A stretch of DNA of 64,000 bases from Pedobacter sp. (GTDB lineage: Bacteria > Bacteroidota > Bacteroidia > Sphingobacteriales > Sphingobacteriaceae). Location of the stretch: contig JAVHXV010000009.1 in the NCBI GenBank assembly GCA_031119475.1, positions 1-64,000 of the forward strand, given 5' to 3'. Below the pieces are notes generated by a model that had not been told where the DNA came from, ran no database searches, and saw nothing but the letters and a program-made list of their open reading frames with translations. Below, piece after piece: positions 1 through 13,400 of this stretch. A program made the translations under genes and the position numbers. Each line of letters starts with the position of its first letter. Position 1 is the stretch's first letter.

Positions 1-47
1 ACTGACTTGTAATCAGTAGGTCATTGGTTCGATCCCGATAGGAGGCT
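1..47 (+). tRNA. tRNA-Thr (TGT), 5' part outside window
   Basis: The window opens inside this tRNA. Visible are the anticodon arm (ACTGA / TCAGT around loop CTTGTAA, anticodon TGT), a T arm with GGTTCGATCCC, and the 3' acceptor strand AGGAGGC. The D arm and 5' acceptor strand lie upstream of position 1. It is the first member of a tRNA cluster that runs into tuf. Confidence 0.85.
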
Positions 48-130
48 CTTTTTTTATTGACGAATTACGATTTTAGATTTTAGATTGGATTTCAATCATA
101 AATTGTAAGTCATCAAATCGTAAATAAAAA

Positions 131-213
131 GGGGAGATACCAGAGTGGCCAAATGGGACAGACTGTAACTCTGTTGTCGCAAGACTTCGAAGGTTCGAAT
201 CCTTCTCTCCCCA
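131..213 (+). tRNA. tRNA-Tyr (GTA)
   Basis: Class II tRNA with a long variable arm. The acceptor GGGGAGA pairs with TCTCCCC. The anticodon stem ACAGA / TCTGT encloses CTGTAAC (anticodon GTA), and the T loop is TTCGAAT. The acceptor strand is followed by ACCA, so the CCA end may be encoded. The flanks are AT-rich 'ttttagattt' phrase repeats. Confidence 0.95.
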
Positions 214-294
214 CCAATAGATTTTAGATTTAAAGATTTTAGATTGGCGATTGAAAAATCGTAACTCGTAAATTTCTCAATTGTAAATCAAAAA

Positions 295-367
295 GCGGAA
301 GTAGCTCAGTTGGTAGAGCGATAGCCTTCCAAGCTATAGGTCGCGAGTTCGAACCTCGTCTTCCGCT
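295..367 (+). tRNA. tRNA-Gly (TCC)
   Basis: Complete cloverleaf. The acceptor GCGGAAG pairs with CTTCCGC. The D arm is GCTCAGTTGGTAGAGC. The anticodon stem ATAGC / GCTAT encloses CTTCCAA (anticodon TCC), and the T loop is TTCGAAC. The discriminator T is followed by CCA at 368-370. Confidence 0.96.
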
Positions 368-435
368 CCATAATAAGTTGAGCAGTTGGCTCTAAATTAG
401 CTAATTAGCTAATCAGCTAATTGGCTCATTAAAAA

Positions 436-507
<72 letters not shown>

Positions 508-630
508 CAAAAAGAATAAACAAAGGCGCTTTGTTAATGCTGTTTAGGCAGGATGACAAGGGTTTTTGCATTGAATTGCATCAAAACAATAAATAAATAA
601 AAAAGTTAACCTACTAATAAGTATAAAAAC

Positions 631-1818
631 ATGGCAAAAGAAAAGTTTGACCGCAGTAAGCCGCACTTAAATATCGGCACAATCGGTCACGTTGACCACG
701 GTAAAACAACCTTAACAGCAGCTATCACTAAAGTGTTATCTGATGCTGGTTTATCTGAGGCGCGTTCATTTGATTCGATTGACTCTGCTCCAGAGGAAAA
801 AGAAAGAGGTATCACCATCAACACAGCTCACGTTGAGTATTCAACAGCTAACCGTCACTATGCACACGTTGACTGTCCAGGTCACGCGGATTATGTGAAG
901 AACATGGTTACTGGTGCTGCTCAGATGGACGGTGCGATCATCGTTGTTGCGGCTACAGATGGTCCGATGCCACAAACTCGCGAGCACATCCTATTGGCTC
1001 GTCAGGTAGGTGTACCTTCATTGGTTGTATTCATGAACAAAGTTGACATGGTTGACGATCCAGAATTGCTAGAACTAGTAGAGATGGAAGTTCGTGAATT
1101 GTTGTCATTCTATGAATTCCCTGGTGATGATATCCCTGTAATCCAAGGTTCTGCACTAGGTGGTTTGAACGGTGATCCAAAATGGGTGGCTAAAATCATG
1201 GAATTGATGGATGCTGTAGATAGCTACATTCCAATTCCTCCACGTTTGACTGACCTTCCATTCTTGATGCCTGTTGAGGACGTATTCTCGATCACTGGTC
1301 GTGGTACTGTTGCAACTGGTCGTATCGAGCGTGGTCAGATCAACTCAGGAGATCCAGTTGAGATCCTAGGTATGGGTGCTGAGAACTTGAAATCTACCGT
1401 TACTGGTGTGGAGATGTTCCGTAAGATCCTTGACTATGGTGAGGCTGGTGACAACGTAGGTCTATTGTTGCGTGGTATTGAGAAAACTGATATCCGTCGT
1501 GGTATGGTAATCTGCAAACCAGGTTCAGTAACTCCTCACACTGATTTCAAAGCTGAAATCTATGTATTGTCTAAAGCAGAAGGTGGACGTCACACTCCAT
1601 TCTTTAACAAATACCGTCCTCAATTCTATTTCCGTACTACAGACGTTACAGGAGAAATCTCTCTAGCTGAAGGTACTGAAATGGTAATGCCAGGTGATAA
1701 CGTTACGATCACTGTAAAATTGATCAACGCCATCGCAATGGAAAAAGGTCTACGTTTCGCTATCCGTGAAGGTGGTAGAACTGTAGGTGCAGGTCAGGTA
1801 ACTGAAATCTTGAAATAA
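631..1818 (+). CDS. tuf: Elongation factor Tu
   Basis: GTPase that brings aminoacyl-tRNA to the ribosomal A site. At 395 residues it is full length. The G1 motif GHVDHGKT is at about residues 19-26, DCPGHADY (G3) near 81, and NKVDMVD (G4) near 136, followed by the two beta-barrel domains. The ATG follows an AT-rich leader without a clear Shine-Dalgarno sequence. It sits between tRNA-Thr and tRNA-Trp, so cotranscription with the tRNAs is likely. Strong preference for a small codon set fits a very highly expressed gene. Confidence 0.99.
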   Translation: MAKEKFDRSKPHLNIGTIGHVDHGKTTLTAAITKVLSDAGLSEARSFDSIDSAPEEKERGITINTAHVEYSTANRHYAHVDCPGHADYVKNMVTGAAQMDGAIIVVAATDGPMPQTREHILLARQVGVPSLVVFMNKVDMVDDPELLELVEMEVRELLSFYEFPGDDIPVIQGSALGGLNGDPKWVAKIMELMDAVDSYIPIPPRLTDLPFLMPVEDVFSITGRGTVATGRIERGQINSGDPVEILGMGAENLKSTVTGVEMFRKILDYGEAGDNVGLLLRGIEKTDIRRGMVICKPGSVTPHTDFKAEIYVLSKAEGGRHTPFFNKYRPQFYFRTTDVTGEISLAEGTEMVMPGDNVTITVKLINAIAMEKGLRFAIREGGRTVGAGQVTEILK

Positions 1819-1833
1819 GATTGCATAAATACA

Positions 1834-1874
1834 TCAATTAGCTAATTAGCAAATTCGCTGATTAGCTAATTGTG
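1834..1874 (+). repeat. Phrase repeat, 'aattagctaattagc' type
   Basis: Imperfect repetition of aattagctaattagc in the tuf to tRNA-Trp gap. Related arrays lie at 389-430, 1950-1985 and around 32796-32820. The word is close to self-complementary, so the stretch could fold. No protein is encoded. Confidence 0.6.
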
Positions 1875-1877
1875 TCT

Positions 1878-1948
1878 ACGGGAATAGTTCAATGGTAGAA
1901 TAGAGGTCTCCAAAACCTTTGATCAGGGTTCGAATCCTTGTTCCCGTG
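1878..1948 (+). tRNA. tRNA-Trp (CCA)
   Basis: The acceptor ACGGGAA pairs with TTCCCGT, followed by discriminator G. The anticodon stem GAGGT / ACCTT encloses CTCCAAA (anticodon CCA). The T loop is TTCGAAT. The tuf / tRNA-Trp / secE / nusG order is the classical one. The gene is flanked on both sides by 'aattagctaatt' phrases. Confidence 0.96.
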
Positions 1949-1991
1949 CAACTAATTAGCGAATGGCTAATTAGCTAATTTAATAGATAAT

Positions 1992-2183
1992 ATGGCTGGT
2001 GTAGTTCAATTTATAAAAGAATCGTACGAAGAAATGACCGAGAAGGTAACTTGGCCTACTTGGGGAGAATTGCAGAATTCTGCAGTATTGGTTCTCGTGG
2101 CATCATTAATTATTGCATTGGTGGTTTTTCTGATGGATAAGGGTGCTACCTGGGTATTAGAAACGTTTTATAATCAACTTTAA
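1992..2183 (+). CDS. secE: Preprotein translocase subunit SecE
   Basis: Small SecYEG channel subunit, 63 residues, the short single-helix form usual outside enterobacteria. The amphipathic N-terminal part has the family motif EMTEKVTWPTWGEL (about residues 13-26). One transmembrane helix follows (about 30-48). The gene lies 43 nt after tRNA-Trp and 12 nt before nusG, so the two are expected to be cotranscribed. Confidence 0.96.
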   Translation: MAGVVQFIKESYEEMTEKVTWPTWGELQNSAVLVLVASLIIALVVFLMDKGATWVLETFYNQL

Positions 2184-2195
2184 TCCAAATTCTAG

Positions 2196-2738
2196 ATGAA
2201 CGATCAGTTAAAGTGGTATGTGGTAAGGGCAGTAAGTGGTAAAGAGAAGAAAGTAAAACAATATATCGATTCTGAAATCAGCCGGTTAGGTTTTTCGCAC
2301 CTGGTCCCTCAAGTATTGATCCCTATGGAAAAATACTATCAGATGAAGGATGGTAAAAAGATTGCCAAAGAACGTAACTTTTATCCTGGATATGTATTGA
2401 TCGAAGCGGTGCTGGACGGTGAGTTAGAGCACATTATCAAGGGCATCAATAGTGTAATCGGGTTTTTGGGCGATAAGGCCGGAAATCCTATTCCGATGCG
2501 CCAGGCAGAAGTGAACCGCATTTTGGGCAAGGTTGATGAAATGAGCCAACAGACCGAAACGATGAACATTGCCTATTATGTGGGTGAAAACGTTAAGGTT
2601 ATGGATGGTCCTTTCAACGGTTTTACCGGAGTGATCGAAGAAGTTAACGAAGAGAAGAAAAAATTAAAGGTAATGGTTAAGATCTTTGGGCGTAAGACCC
2701 CGCTTGAACTTAACTATATGCAAGTAGAGAAGGAATAG
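2196..2738 (+). CDS. nusG: Transcription termination/antitermination factor NusG
   Basis: Binds RNA polymerase and couples transcription to Rho or the ribosome. At 180 residues it is full length. The N-terminal NGN domain starts with [12 protein letters not shown] and includes [11 protein letters not shown] (near residue 60). The C-terminal KOW domain contains [18 protein letters not shown] (about 129-146). It lies in the secE-nusG pair, but unlike the common arrangement a terminator and about 1.4 kb separate it from rplK. Confidence 0.98.
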   Translation: MNDQLKWYVVRAVSGKEKKVKQYIDSEISRLGFSHLVPQVLIPMEKYYQMKDGKKIAKERNFYPGYVLIEAVLDGELEHIIKGINSVIGFLGDKAGNPIPMRQAEVNRILGKVDEMSQQTETMNIAYYVGENVKVMDGPFNGFTGVIEEVNEEKKKLKVMVKIFGRKTPLELNYMQVEKE

Positions 2739-2796
2739 CGTTGGGCGATAGGCGTTTCAAAACGCCTCATGCCAACTATTTAATAATATTGGAAAG

Positions 2797-2826
2797 GCCA
2801 GCAAGATTTTTTGCTGGCTTTTTTTG
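2797..2826 (+). terminator. Rho-independent terminator after nusG
   Basis: Stem GCCAGCAA / TTGCTGGC with a short T-rich loop, followed by a run of T residues. It lies about 60 nt after the nusG stop and ends the tuf-secE-nusG unit, so rplK needs its own promoter. Confidence 0.85.
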
Positions 2827-2879
2827 TTTTCCGTGCCGGGACATTGACTGCGATGTTGTCTAGGATGCCGCGAAGGATT

Positions 2880-2971
2880 GGAAAATAATGGCAGGGTGCT
2901 TTCCCGCTCTCCGCTGTACTGCGTGCCGCTGCTATCGGGTTTATTTCACGCAGGTCGGTGCTGTTAACATC
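2880..2971. repeat. Degenerate intergenic repeat, copy 1
   Basis: Copy 1 of a roughly 95-nt sequence. It shares ggaaaataa-ggcag, cgct-tactgcgtgccgctgc, atc-ggtttattt and tcggtgctgttaac with the stretch at 3128-3231. It is visibly more GC-rich than the surroundings and contains no credible gene. The 60-codon reading frame across it lacks any family signature. Confidence 0.7.
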
Positions 2972-3127
2972 GAAAATTTGCATGGGCTCAACCGTTGTGC
3001 CTTGTACAATGCCTGCCTTCTAGCCCCGGCAGCAGTGGAAATCCTGCCGAAGGCAGATTGCAGCGTATGACGGGATTGCCCTTGCTAGTAGCACTGCTCC
3101 TGCGCTCCTAATAGCAGAAATATTTTT

Positions 3128-3231
3128 GGAAAATAACGGCAGTGGTGATTGGTAACTGTAGCCCTGCTCTTCGCTTTACTGCGTGCCGCTGCGATCAGGT
3201 TTATTTAGGTCAGTTCGGTGCTGTTAACAAC
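3128..3231. repeat. Degenerate intergenic repeat, copy 2
   Basis: Second direct copy of the element at 2880-2971, with small insertions and substitutions. The best conserved blocks are tactgcgtgccgctgc and tcggtgctgttaaca. Between the copies (2972-3127) lies more GC-rich non-coding DNA with no gene. The pair looks like an eroded dispersed repeat; a genome-wide count would decide. Confidence 0.7.
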
Positions 3232-3247
3232 GGCAGCTTTAGCAAGA

Positions 3248-3751
3248 CTAAACATTAATATCCCCTTCCAGCGCACCATCATCCGTTTTTCCACCTGTTA
3301 ATGCTTTTAGTCCAGCTTTCAACGTGCCAATCAGGTGGCCATCCTTTTCATCCCAGTAGTGTCCACTGATTACACTGGCCTTTAGCAGGGAGATCTGAGG
3401 GTCATCCTTTCCACCAGGAAACCAAGCGTTTAAAAAATCATTCCACAATTCGTCTATTTTTTGTTGATCTTCCACGATTTCGACTTCCGTTGTTAGGGAA
3501 AGATAATGTTGCTTCCCTGGTTCCATGAACATCAGGTATACTTCAGGATCGGCCTGGATCTGACGGTTTTTATTGCTATTTTTAGCGCTGAAGAACCAGA
3601 GATCACCCGCATCGTCTACTTGTGAAGCACCCATTGGGCGTGATTCTAGTTTTTCATTTTCCTTGGTGCAGAATAAGCACATTTTTCCTTCGGCCAGGTC
3701 CTTTAGTTTTTCGATGGCTGATTCGTTGCTGAGATTTTTGATTGTAGACAT
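3248..3751 (-). CDS. Pyridoxamine 5'-phosphate oxidase-like (general stress protein 26 type) FMN-binding split barrel
   Basis: Small protein of 167 residues resembling the general-stress split-barrel flavoproteins. The start chosen is the ATG giving MSTIKNLSNES. An upstream frame extension encodes an unlikely AT-derived leader. Family-like segments are CLFCTKENEKLESRPM near residue 25, DLWFFSAKNSNKNRQI near 50, and a mid-barrel YLMFMEPGKQHYLSL. Substrate and physiological role are unknown. It is transcribed against the flanking nusG and rplK genes and lies inside the stretch that splits the usual nusG-rplK linkage, suggesting a later insertion. Confidence 0.85.
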   Translation of the reverse strand: MSTIKNLSNESAIEKLKDLAEGKMCLFCTKENEKLESRPMGASQVDDAGDLWFFSAKNSNKNRQIQADPEVYLMFMEPGKQHYLSLTTEVEIVEDQQKIDELWNDFLNAWFPGGKDDPQISLLKASVISGHYWDEKDGHLIGTLKAGLKALTGGKTDDGALEGDINV

Positions 3752-4040
3752 AATCGTTTTTATAGGATAGATTGAATAAAATAACATATGGGTTAGGATT
3801 TTGTTTACGGAAACCCAATAAAGCATTGTAAACCTTACAGGTTTTTAAAACCTGCAAGGTTTAAGGTAAAAAATATAAAAACGTATAGCCCCGTTCGGAT
3901 GCCTTTGGCGCCCGCAAGGACGCCCAAATCCTAAATATTAATGATCATCCTACAGGCTAATCTCCGCAATTCTTTGATCGCTAACAAAGCGGGAAATATG
4001 AACTGAAAAATTTACGCTAAAGTATTGTGATTGTGTCAAA
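3752..4040. other. Intergenic region between divergent genes
   Basis: About 290 nt between the split-barrel gene and the rplK promoter, without a credible reading frame. It contains a palindrome (3830-3862) and a GC-rich phrase 'gccccgttcggatgcctttggcgcccgcaagg' type block (3888-3933, shown here only in outline) related to phrases at 24278-24300 and 61465-61487. The promoter of the minus-strand gene should lie here but no clear TAnnTTTG box was seen. Confidence 0.6.
3830..3862. repeat. Palindrome, AACCT..CAGGTT type
   Basis: Two 16-nt arms (AAACCTTACAGGTTTT and its near-complement) around one central T, with one mismatch. Same word family as the palindromes at 36332-36367 and 62180-62221. 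It lies about 80 nt upstream of the split-barrel gene start. Confidence 0.8.
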
Positions 4041-4055
4041 TAATATCTATCTTTG
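4025..4055 (+). promoter_or_regulatory. Promoter for rplK operon
   Basis: TTG at 4025-4027, 20-nt spacer, then TATCTTTG at 4048-4055, a perfect match to the Bacteroidota -7 consensus TAnnTTTG. The predicted start leaves a leader of roughly 140 nt before rplK. That is long enough for autogenous control by a ribosomal protein, which is an inference. Confidence 0.7.
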
Positions 4056-4198
4056 CAATCCTTTTGGTTTTGTGTGGTGTTTCGTGTCATGGTGAACTCT
4101 TCTCCATGCCCATCGCTCACTACCCATGGCTATTAAGGAACAAAATGTTACATGCTTCCACTATTTAACATTGAGTATTACAATTAACAAATCAGAAA

Positions 4199-4642
4199 AT
4201 GGCAAAAGAAGTCGGTGCACTTGTTAAATTACAGATCAAAGGCGGAGCGGCGAACCCATCTCCACCGGTAGGCCCTGCATTGGGTGCTAAAGGTGTGAAC
4301 ATCATGGAGTTTTGCAAGCAGTTCAATGCTCGTACCCAAGATAAGCCAGGTAAGGTATTACCAGTTGTAATTACTGTATATGCTGACAAGTCTTTCGAAT
4401 TCATCATCAAAACCCCTCCGGTGGCGATCCAATTATTGGATGCGACTAAATTACAGAGTGGTTCTGCTGAGCCCAACCGTAAGAAGGTTGGTTCGGTGAC
4501 TTGGGATCAAGTTAAGTCAATTGCTGAAGATAAGATGACTGATTTAAATGCATTCACTATCGAATCTGCTATGAAAATGGTAGCGGGTACAGCACGCAGT
4601 ATGGGAATCACCGTGAGCGGTGATGCGCCTTGGACAAATTAA
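4199..4642 (+). CDS. rplK: 50S ribosomal protein L11
   Basis: Component of the GTPase-associated centre of the large subunit, 147 residues. It contains the N-terminal proline-rich [24 protein letters not shown] block (cut here to its key residues: PPVGPALG, about 20-27) and the C-terminal 23S-binding domain with GTARSMGI. First gene of the L11-L1-L10-L7/L12-beta-beta' operon. Its stop is 23 nt before the rplA GTG. Confidence 0.98.
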   Translation: MAKEVGALVKLQIKGGAANPSPPVGPALGAKGVNIMEFCKQFNARTQDKPGKVLPVVITVYADKSFEFIIKTPPVAIQLLDATKLQSGSAEPNRKKVGSVTWDQVKSIAEDKMTDLNAFTIESAMKMVAGTARSMGITVSGDAPWTN

Positions 4643-4665
4643 TTAACAAAAAACAGTTTACAACA

Positions 4666-5364
4666 GTGGGCAAATTAACAAAAAATCAAAAACAGGCACA
4701 CGCTAAACTAGAAGCCGGTAAATCGTATTCTTTACAGGATGCGGCTGCGCTGGTAAAGGAGATCACTACCACTAAATTTGATGCATCGGTTGATATCGAT
4801 GTAAGTTTAGGTGTAGATCCACGTAAGGCCAATCAAATGGTGCGTGGTATCGCTACTTTACCTCACGGAACCGGTAAAACTGTTCGCGTTTTGGTACTTT
4901 GTACTCCTGACAAGGAAGAAGAGGCCAAAGCTGCTGGAGCAGACTTCGTTGGTTTAGACGAATATGTGGCTAAGATTGAAGGTGGTTGGACAGATGTTGA
5001 CATTATTATCACTACTCCTGCTTGTATGGCAAAAGTTGGTAAGTTGGGCCGTGTTTTAGGTCCGCGTAACTTGATGCCAAACCCTAAGTCGGGTACAGTA
5101 ACCAATGAAGTTGGTAAAGCTGTAACTGATGTAAAAGGCGGTAAGATTGATTTTAAGGTTGACAAAACTGGTATCATTCACGCTTCGATCGGAAAAGTAT
5201 CATTCTCAGCAGAGAAAATATATGAGAACGCGTTAGAAGTACTTCAAACGATTTCTAAATTAAAACCTTCTGCTGCAAAAGGAACTTATTTTAAGAGCAT
5301 CCATGTTTCTTCAACAATGAGTCCTGGAATTGCAATCGAAACTAAATCAGTAGCGGGGATCTAA
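4666..5364 (+). CDS. rplA: 50S ribosomal protein L1
   Basis: L1-stalk protein, 232 residues from the GTG that yields [19 protein letters not shown] further upstream TTG overlaps rplK and adds a 12-residue tail not typical of the family, so the GTG is preferred. Signature segments are [12 protein letters not shown] and [17 protein letters not shown] (about residues 125-141). Translationally adjacent to rplK and only 2 nt before rplJ. In other bacteria L1 represses its own operon. Confidence 0.96.
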   Translation: MGKLTKNQKQAHAKLEAGKSYSLQDAAALVKEITTTKFDASVDIDVSLGVDPRKANQMVRGIATLPHGTGKTVRVLVLCTPDKEEEAKAAGADFVGLDEYVAKIEGGWTDVDIIITTPACMAKVGKLGRVLGPRNLMPNPKSGTVTNEVGKAVTDVKGGKIDFKVDKTGIIHASIGKVSFSAEKIYENALEVLQTISKLKPSAAKGTYFKSIHVSSTMSPGIAIETKSVAGI

Positions 5365-5366
5365 TT

Positions 5367-5891
5367 ATGAACAGAGAAGAAAAACAAGAAGTAGTTTTAG
5401 CTCTTCAACAAAAAATGCAGGAGTATGGCAATTTTTATATTGCCGATACCTCTAGCTTAACTGTTGAGAAAGTAAATAACATCCGTCGCAAATGTTTCGA
5501 AAGCGGTATCGAAATGAAAGTTGCAAAAAATACCTTGATCAAAATTGCGATCGATGGTTTGGAAGGCGACTCATCTGAGATCTTCGCGGCATTGAAAGGC
5601 CAATCAGCAATCTTGTTCTCAAAGGTAGGCAATGCACCAGCAAAGCTGATCAAAGCCTTGAGAAAAGCAGGATCTGATAAGCCGGTATTAAAGGCTGCAT
5701 ATATTGATTCAGCAATCTTTATGGGTGATAACCAACTGGATGCGTTAACAAGCTTGAAATCAAGAGAAGAGCTTATTGGCGAAATCGTTGGCCTATTACA
5801 ATCACCTGCGAAAAATGTTGTTTCTGCATTGAAGTCTAGCGGAGGAAAACTTGCAGGCATAGTTAAAACACTACAAGAAAGAGAAGGTTAG
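5367..5891 (+). CDS. rplJ: 50S ribosomal protein L10
   Basis: Base of the L7/L12 stalk, 174 residues, normal length. It starts MNREEKQEVVLAL, has the RNA-binding N-terminal domain with KVAKNTLIKIA near residue 52, and ends in the helix that binds L12 dimers. Start codon is 2 nt after rplA. Confidence 0.97.
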   Translation: MNREEKQEVVLALQQKMQEYGNFYIADTSSLTVEKVNNIRRKCFESGIEMKVAKNTLIKIAIDGLEGDSSEIFAALKGQSAILFSKVGNAPAKLIKALRKAGSDKPVLKAAYIDSAIFMGDNQLDALTSLKSREELIGEIVGLLQSPAKNVVSALKSSGGKLAGIVKTLQEREG

Positions 5892-5956
5892 CGAACCCTT
5901 AAAAAGTTCGTATTTAAATTAAATTATTTTACGTAAAAATTTTAAAATCTATAAAA

Positions 5957-6340
5957 ATGGCAGATTTAAAAGCGTTTGCTGAGCAATTGGTAAACTTAAC
6001 AGTTAAAGAAGTAAACGAGTTAGCTCAAATCTTAAAAGACGAGTACGGAATCGAACCAGCTGCTGCTGCAGTTGCTGTTGCAGGTCCTGCTGCTGGCGGT
6101 GGTTCAGATGCTCCTGCAGCTGAAGAAAAATCTACTTTCGATGTAATCTTGAAAGAAGCTGGTGGTCAAAAATTAGCAGTTGTTAAATTGGTAAAAGACC
6201 TTACTGGCCTAGGCTTGAAAGAAGCTAAAGACCTAGTTGATGGTGCACCTAAAGAATTGAAAGCTGGTGTGGCTAAAGACGAGGCTGAAGCTTTGAAAAA
6301 ACAACTAGAAGAAGCTGGAGCTGTAGTTGAGATTAAGTAA
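5957..6340 (+). CDS. rplL: 50S ribosomal protein L7/L12
   Basis: Stalk protein that recruits translational GTPases, 127 residues. It has an N-terminal dimerisation helix ([18 protein letters not shown]), an Ala/Gly-rich hinge (about 35-55), and a C-terminal domain with KIAVVK-like [20 protein letters not shown]. Highly biased codon use as in tuf. Two strong hairpins follow before rpoB. Confidence 0.98.
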   Translation: MADLKAFAEQLVNLTVKEVNELAQILKDEYGIEPAAAAVAVAGPAAGGGSDAPAAEEKSTFDVILKEAGGQKLAVVKLVKDLTGLGLKEAKDLVDGAPKELKAGVAKDEAEALKKQLEEAGAVVEIK

Positions 6341-6357
6341 TCTCTCAACTTTGCTTA

Positions 6358-6409
6358 CCATGCTAGTAACTTTGACAATCTTTCAGAGATTGTCAAATTA
6401 CTAGCATGG
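6358..6409 (+). promoter_or_regulatory. Long hairpin in rplL-rpoB gap
   Basis: Arms CCATGCTAGTAA / TTACTAGCATGG plus an inner helix TTTGACAATCT / AGATTGTCAAA around a short loop. This makes a near-perfect 50-nt hairpin starting 17 nt after the rplL stop. There is no T run, so it is not a simple terminator. A processing site or attenuator is likely. Confidence 0.8.
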
Positions 6410-6414
6410 CATTA

Positions 6415-6440
6415 AGACTCCGACTATGCAGTCGGAGTCT
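6415..6440 (+). promoter_or_regulatory. Second hairpin in rplL-rpoB gap
   Basis: AGACTCCGAC / GTCGGAGTCT around loop TATGCA, five nt after the first hairpin, followed by 'attcccgttt'. GC-rich stem with only a weak T tract. It is consistent with a partial terminator (attenuator) that lowers rpoBC expression relative to the ribosomal proteins. Confidence 0.75.
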
Positions 6441-6538
6441 ATTCCCGTTTATATACATTTCATCTTGTTTGGTTGATGATCTGTTCCGTAGCAAACCAAA
6501 CAAATAGTTTATTCTTAAACTAAATTAAATTTAGTCCC

Positions 6539-10345
<3,807 letters not shown>

Positions 10346-10351
10346 TTAAAG

Positions 10352-10428
10352 TTGCGGGTTGCAGGTTTTGGTTGCGAGTTTAAGCGCCCAGGCCCACAAC
10401 TCGCAACTCATAACTCACAACTCAAAAA
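10352..10428 (+). repeat. Phrase repeat between rpoB and rpoC
   Basis: Variants of gttgcgggttgcagg, then caactcgcaactcataact and cacaactca: a 'caactcacaact' phrase repeated in both orientations, so the two halves can pair. It is located in the transcribed spacer of an essential operon. The same phrase recurs at 56704-56740. Confidence 0.7.
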
Positions 10429-10432
10429 AGAT

Positions 10433-13400
10433 ATGTCTTACAAAAAGGATAATAAATTAAAAAGCAATTTCACCTCGATTACCATTAGCTTGGCATCGCC
10501 TGAGAATATTTTGGAGCGTTCAAGTGGGGAGGTGTTAAAACCAGAAACGATCAACTATCGTACCTACAAACCTGAACGTGATGGTTTGTTCTGCGAGCGT
10601 ATTTTCGGTCCGGTTAAAGATTACGAATGCCATTGCGGTAAGTACAAACGGATCCGTTATAAAGGAATTGTTTGCGATCGTTGTGGTGTAGAGGTAACAG
10701 AGAAAAAAGTACGCAGGGAGCGCATGGGCCACATCAATTTGGTGGTGCCTGTAGCGCACATCTGGTATTTCCGCTCTTTGCCAAACAAAATCGGCTATCT
10801 TTTAGGCCTGCCAACCAAAAAACTTGACCTGATTATTTACTACGAGCGTTATGTAGTCATTCAACCAGGACTAATGGCTGAGCAGGGCATCCAGTACATG
10901 GACTTCCTAACGGAAGAAGAGTACTTGGATATCCTAGATAAACTGCCAAAAGAGAACCAGTACCTTGACGACAAAGATCCTAATAAATTCGTTGCCAAAA
11001 TGGGAGCGGAGGCATTGGAAGATCTATTGAAACGCATTGATCTGGATACCCTATCTTATAATCTACGTCACCAAGCTGCAAACGAAACATCGCAACAACG
11101 TAAAAATGAGGCTTTGAAACGCCTTCAGGTTGTTGAAGCTTTCCGCAGTGCGCAGGAGCGGATCGAAAATAATCCAGAGTGGATGATCATCAAGATTGTT
11201 CCGGTTATCCCGCCAGAATTGCGTCCATTGGTGCCATTGGAAGGTGGCCGTTTTGCCACTTCAGATCTAAATGATCTTTACCGCCGCGTCATTATCCGTA
11301 ACAACCGTTTAAAACGTTTGATCGAGATCAAAGCACCAGAGGTAATCCTACGTAACGAAAAAAGGATGTTACAGGAAGCTGTAGATTCATTGTTCGATAA
11401 CTCACGTAAGGTCAATGCGGTGAAAACGGAAGGTAACCGTGCCCTGAAATCACTTTCAGATATCTTGAAAGGTAAACAAGGCCGTTTCCGTCAGAACTTA
11501 TTGGGTAAACGTGTCGATTATTCTGCCCGTTCGGTCATTGTTGTAGGTCCAAACCTCAAATTGCACGAATGTGGTCTGCCAAAAGATATGGCTGCCGAAC
11601 TTTTCAAACCGTTTATCATCCGTAAGATGATTGAACGTGGAATTGTGAAAACAGTAAAATCTGCAAAGAAAATCGTCGACAGAAAAGATCCATTGGTTTG
11701 GGATATCCTTGAAAATGTATTGAAAGGCCACCCGGTATTGCTTAACCGTGCACCTACGTTGCACAGATTGGGTATCCAGTCTTTCCAGCCTAAATTGGTA
11801 GAAGGAAAAGCGATCCAATTGCACCCATTGGTATGTACGGCATTCAACGCGGATTTCGACGGTGACCAGATGGCGGTACACTTGCCTTTGGGCCATGCCG
11901 CAATCCTGGAAGCACAAGTATTGATGCTTGCTGCGCACAACATCTTAAACCCTGCAAACGGTACGCCGATTACGGTTCCTTCACAGGATATGGTGTTGGG
12001 TCTTTATTACATCACCAAAGGCCGTAGAACCGATGCAAGTCGGGTTGTAAAAGGACAAGACCAATCATTCTATTCTCCGGAAGAAGTAATTATTGCTTAT
12101 AACGAGAAGAAAGTTGATTTACATGCTTTCATCAAAGTGAAAGTTAATGTGAAACAAGAAGATGGAACAATCGTAAATAAATTAACTGAAACAACTGTAG
12201 GTAGGGTATTATTTAACCAAATGGTGCCTGAAGAAGTGGGGTATATCAATGAGCTCTTGACCAAAAAATCCCTTAGGGACATCATTGGTGAGGTAGTAAA
12301 AATGACTGGTATGGCCCGCTCTGCCAAATTCTTGGATGACATTAAGGAATTAGGTTTCCAAATGGCGTTCAGGGGAGGTCTTTCGTTTAACTTGCAAGAC
12401 GTTAATATTCCTGTAGAGAAACATACGTTGTTAGAGCAGGCAGCTGCAGAAGTAGAAGAGGTAAGAAACAACTATAACATGGGTTTCATTACCAACAACG
12501 AGCGTTACAATCAGATCATCGATATCTGGACCAGGATCAACAATCGTTTAACTACGTTTGTAATGAGCCAATTGTCTAACGATAACCAAGGTTTCAATTC
12601 TGTTTTCATGATGTTGGACTCTGGAGCCCGTGGTTCGAAAGAGCAGATCCGCCAGTTGGCTGGGATGAGGGGCTTGATGGCAAAACCTCAAAAATCAGGT
12701 TCTGGTGGCGAGATTATCGAAAACCCGATCTTATCTAACTTTAAGGAAGGATTGTCGGTTTTGGAATACTTCATTTCTACCCACGGTGCGCGTAAAGGTT
12801 TGGCGGATACGGCCTTAAAAACGGCCGATGCCGGTTACCTGACCCGTCGTCTTCATGATGTCGCGCAAGACATGATCGTTAACGATGTTGATTGTGGAAC
12901 CTTGAGGGGAATGTACACTACGGCGTTAAAAGATAACGAGGATATTGTTGAGCCTTTATACGAACGTATTTTGGGACGTACTTCGCTACATGATGTGTTC
13001 AATCCATTAAATGGAGAACTTTTGGTAGGTGCAGGACAGGACATTGACGAAGATATTGCCAAGGCAATTGAAGAATCGCCGTTAGAAGGTGTTGAAATCC
13101 GTTCGGTATTGACCTGTGAAAATAAGCGTGGGGTATGTGCACTTTGCTACGGACGTAACTTGGCTTCAGGTAAACGCGTTCAACGAGGTGAGGCTGTAGG
13201 GGTAATTGCAGCACAGTCTATCGGTGAGCCGGGTACACAGTTAACATTGCGTACGTTCCACGTGGGTGGTACGGCATCGAACATTGCTGCAGAATCTCAG
13301 ATCAATGCCAAATTTGATGGGGTAATCGAATTCGAAAACCTTCGTACGGTAGAAACCAAAACAGAAGATGGTAAAGTAGATATCGTATTGGGCCGTTCAG

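Noticed and set aside
2888..3070. 60-codon plus-strand frame and 67-codon minus-strand frame over the degenerate repeat
   Set aside because: Cys/Arg/Ala-rich products without domains, lying on a repeat whose second copy breaks the frame.
10352..10432. 27-codon N-terminal extension of rpoC
   Set aside because: Encoded by the 'caactcacaact' phrase repeat; family members begin at the downstream ATG.
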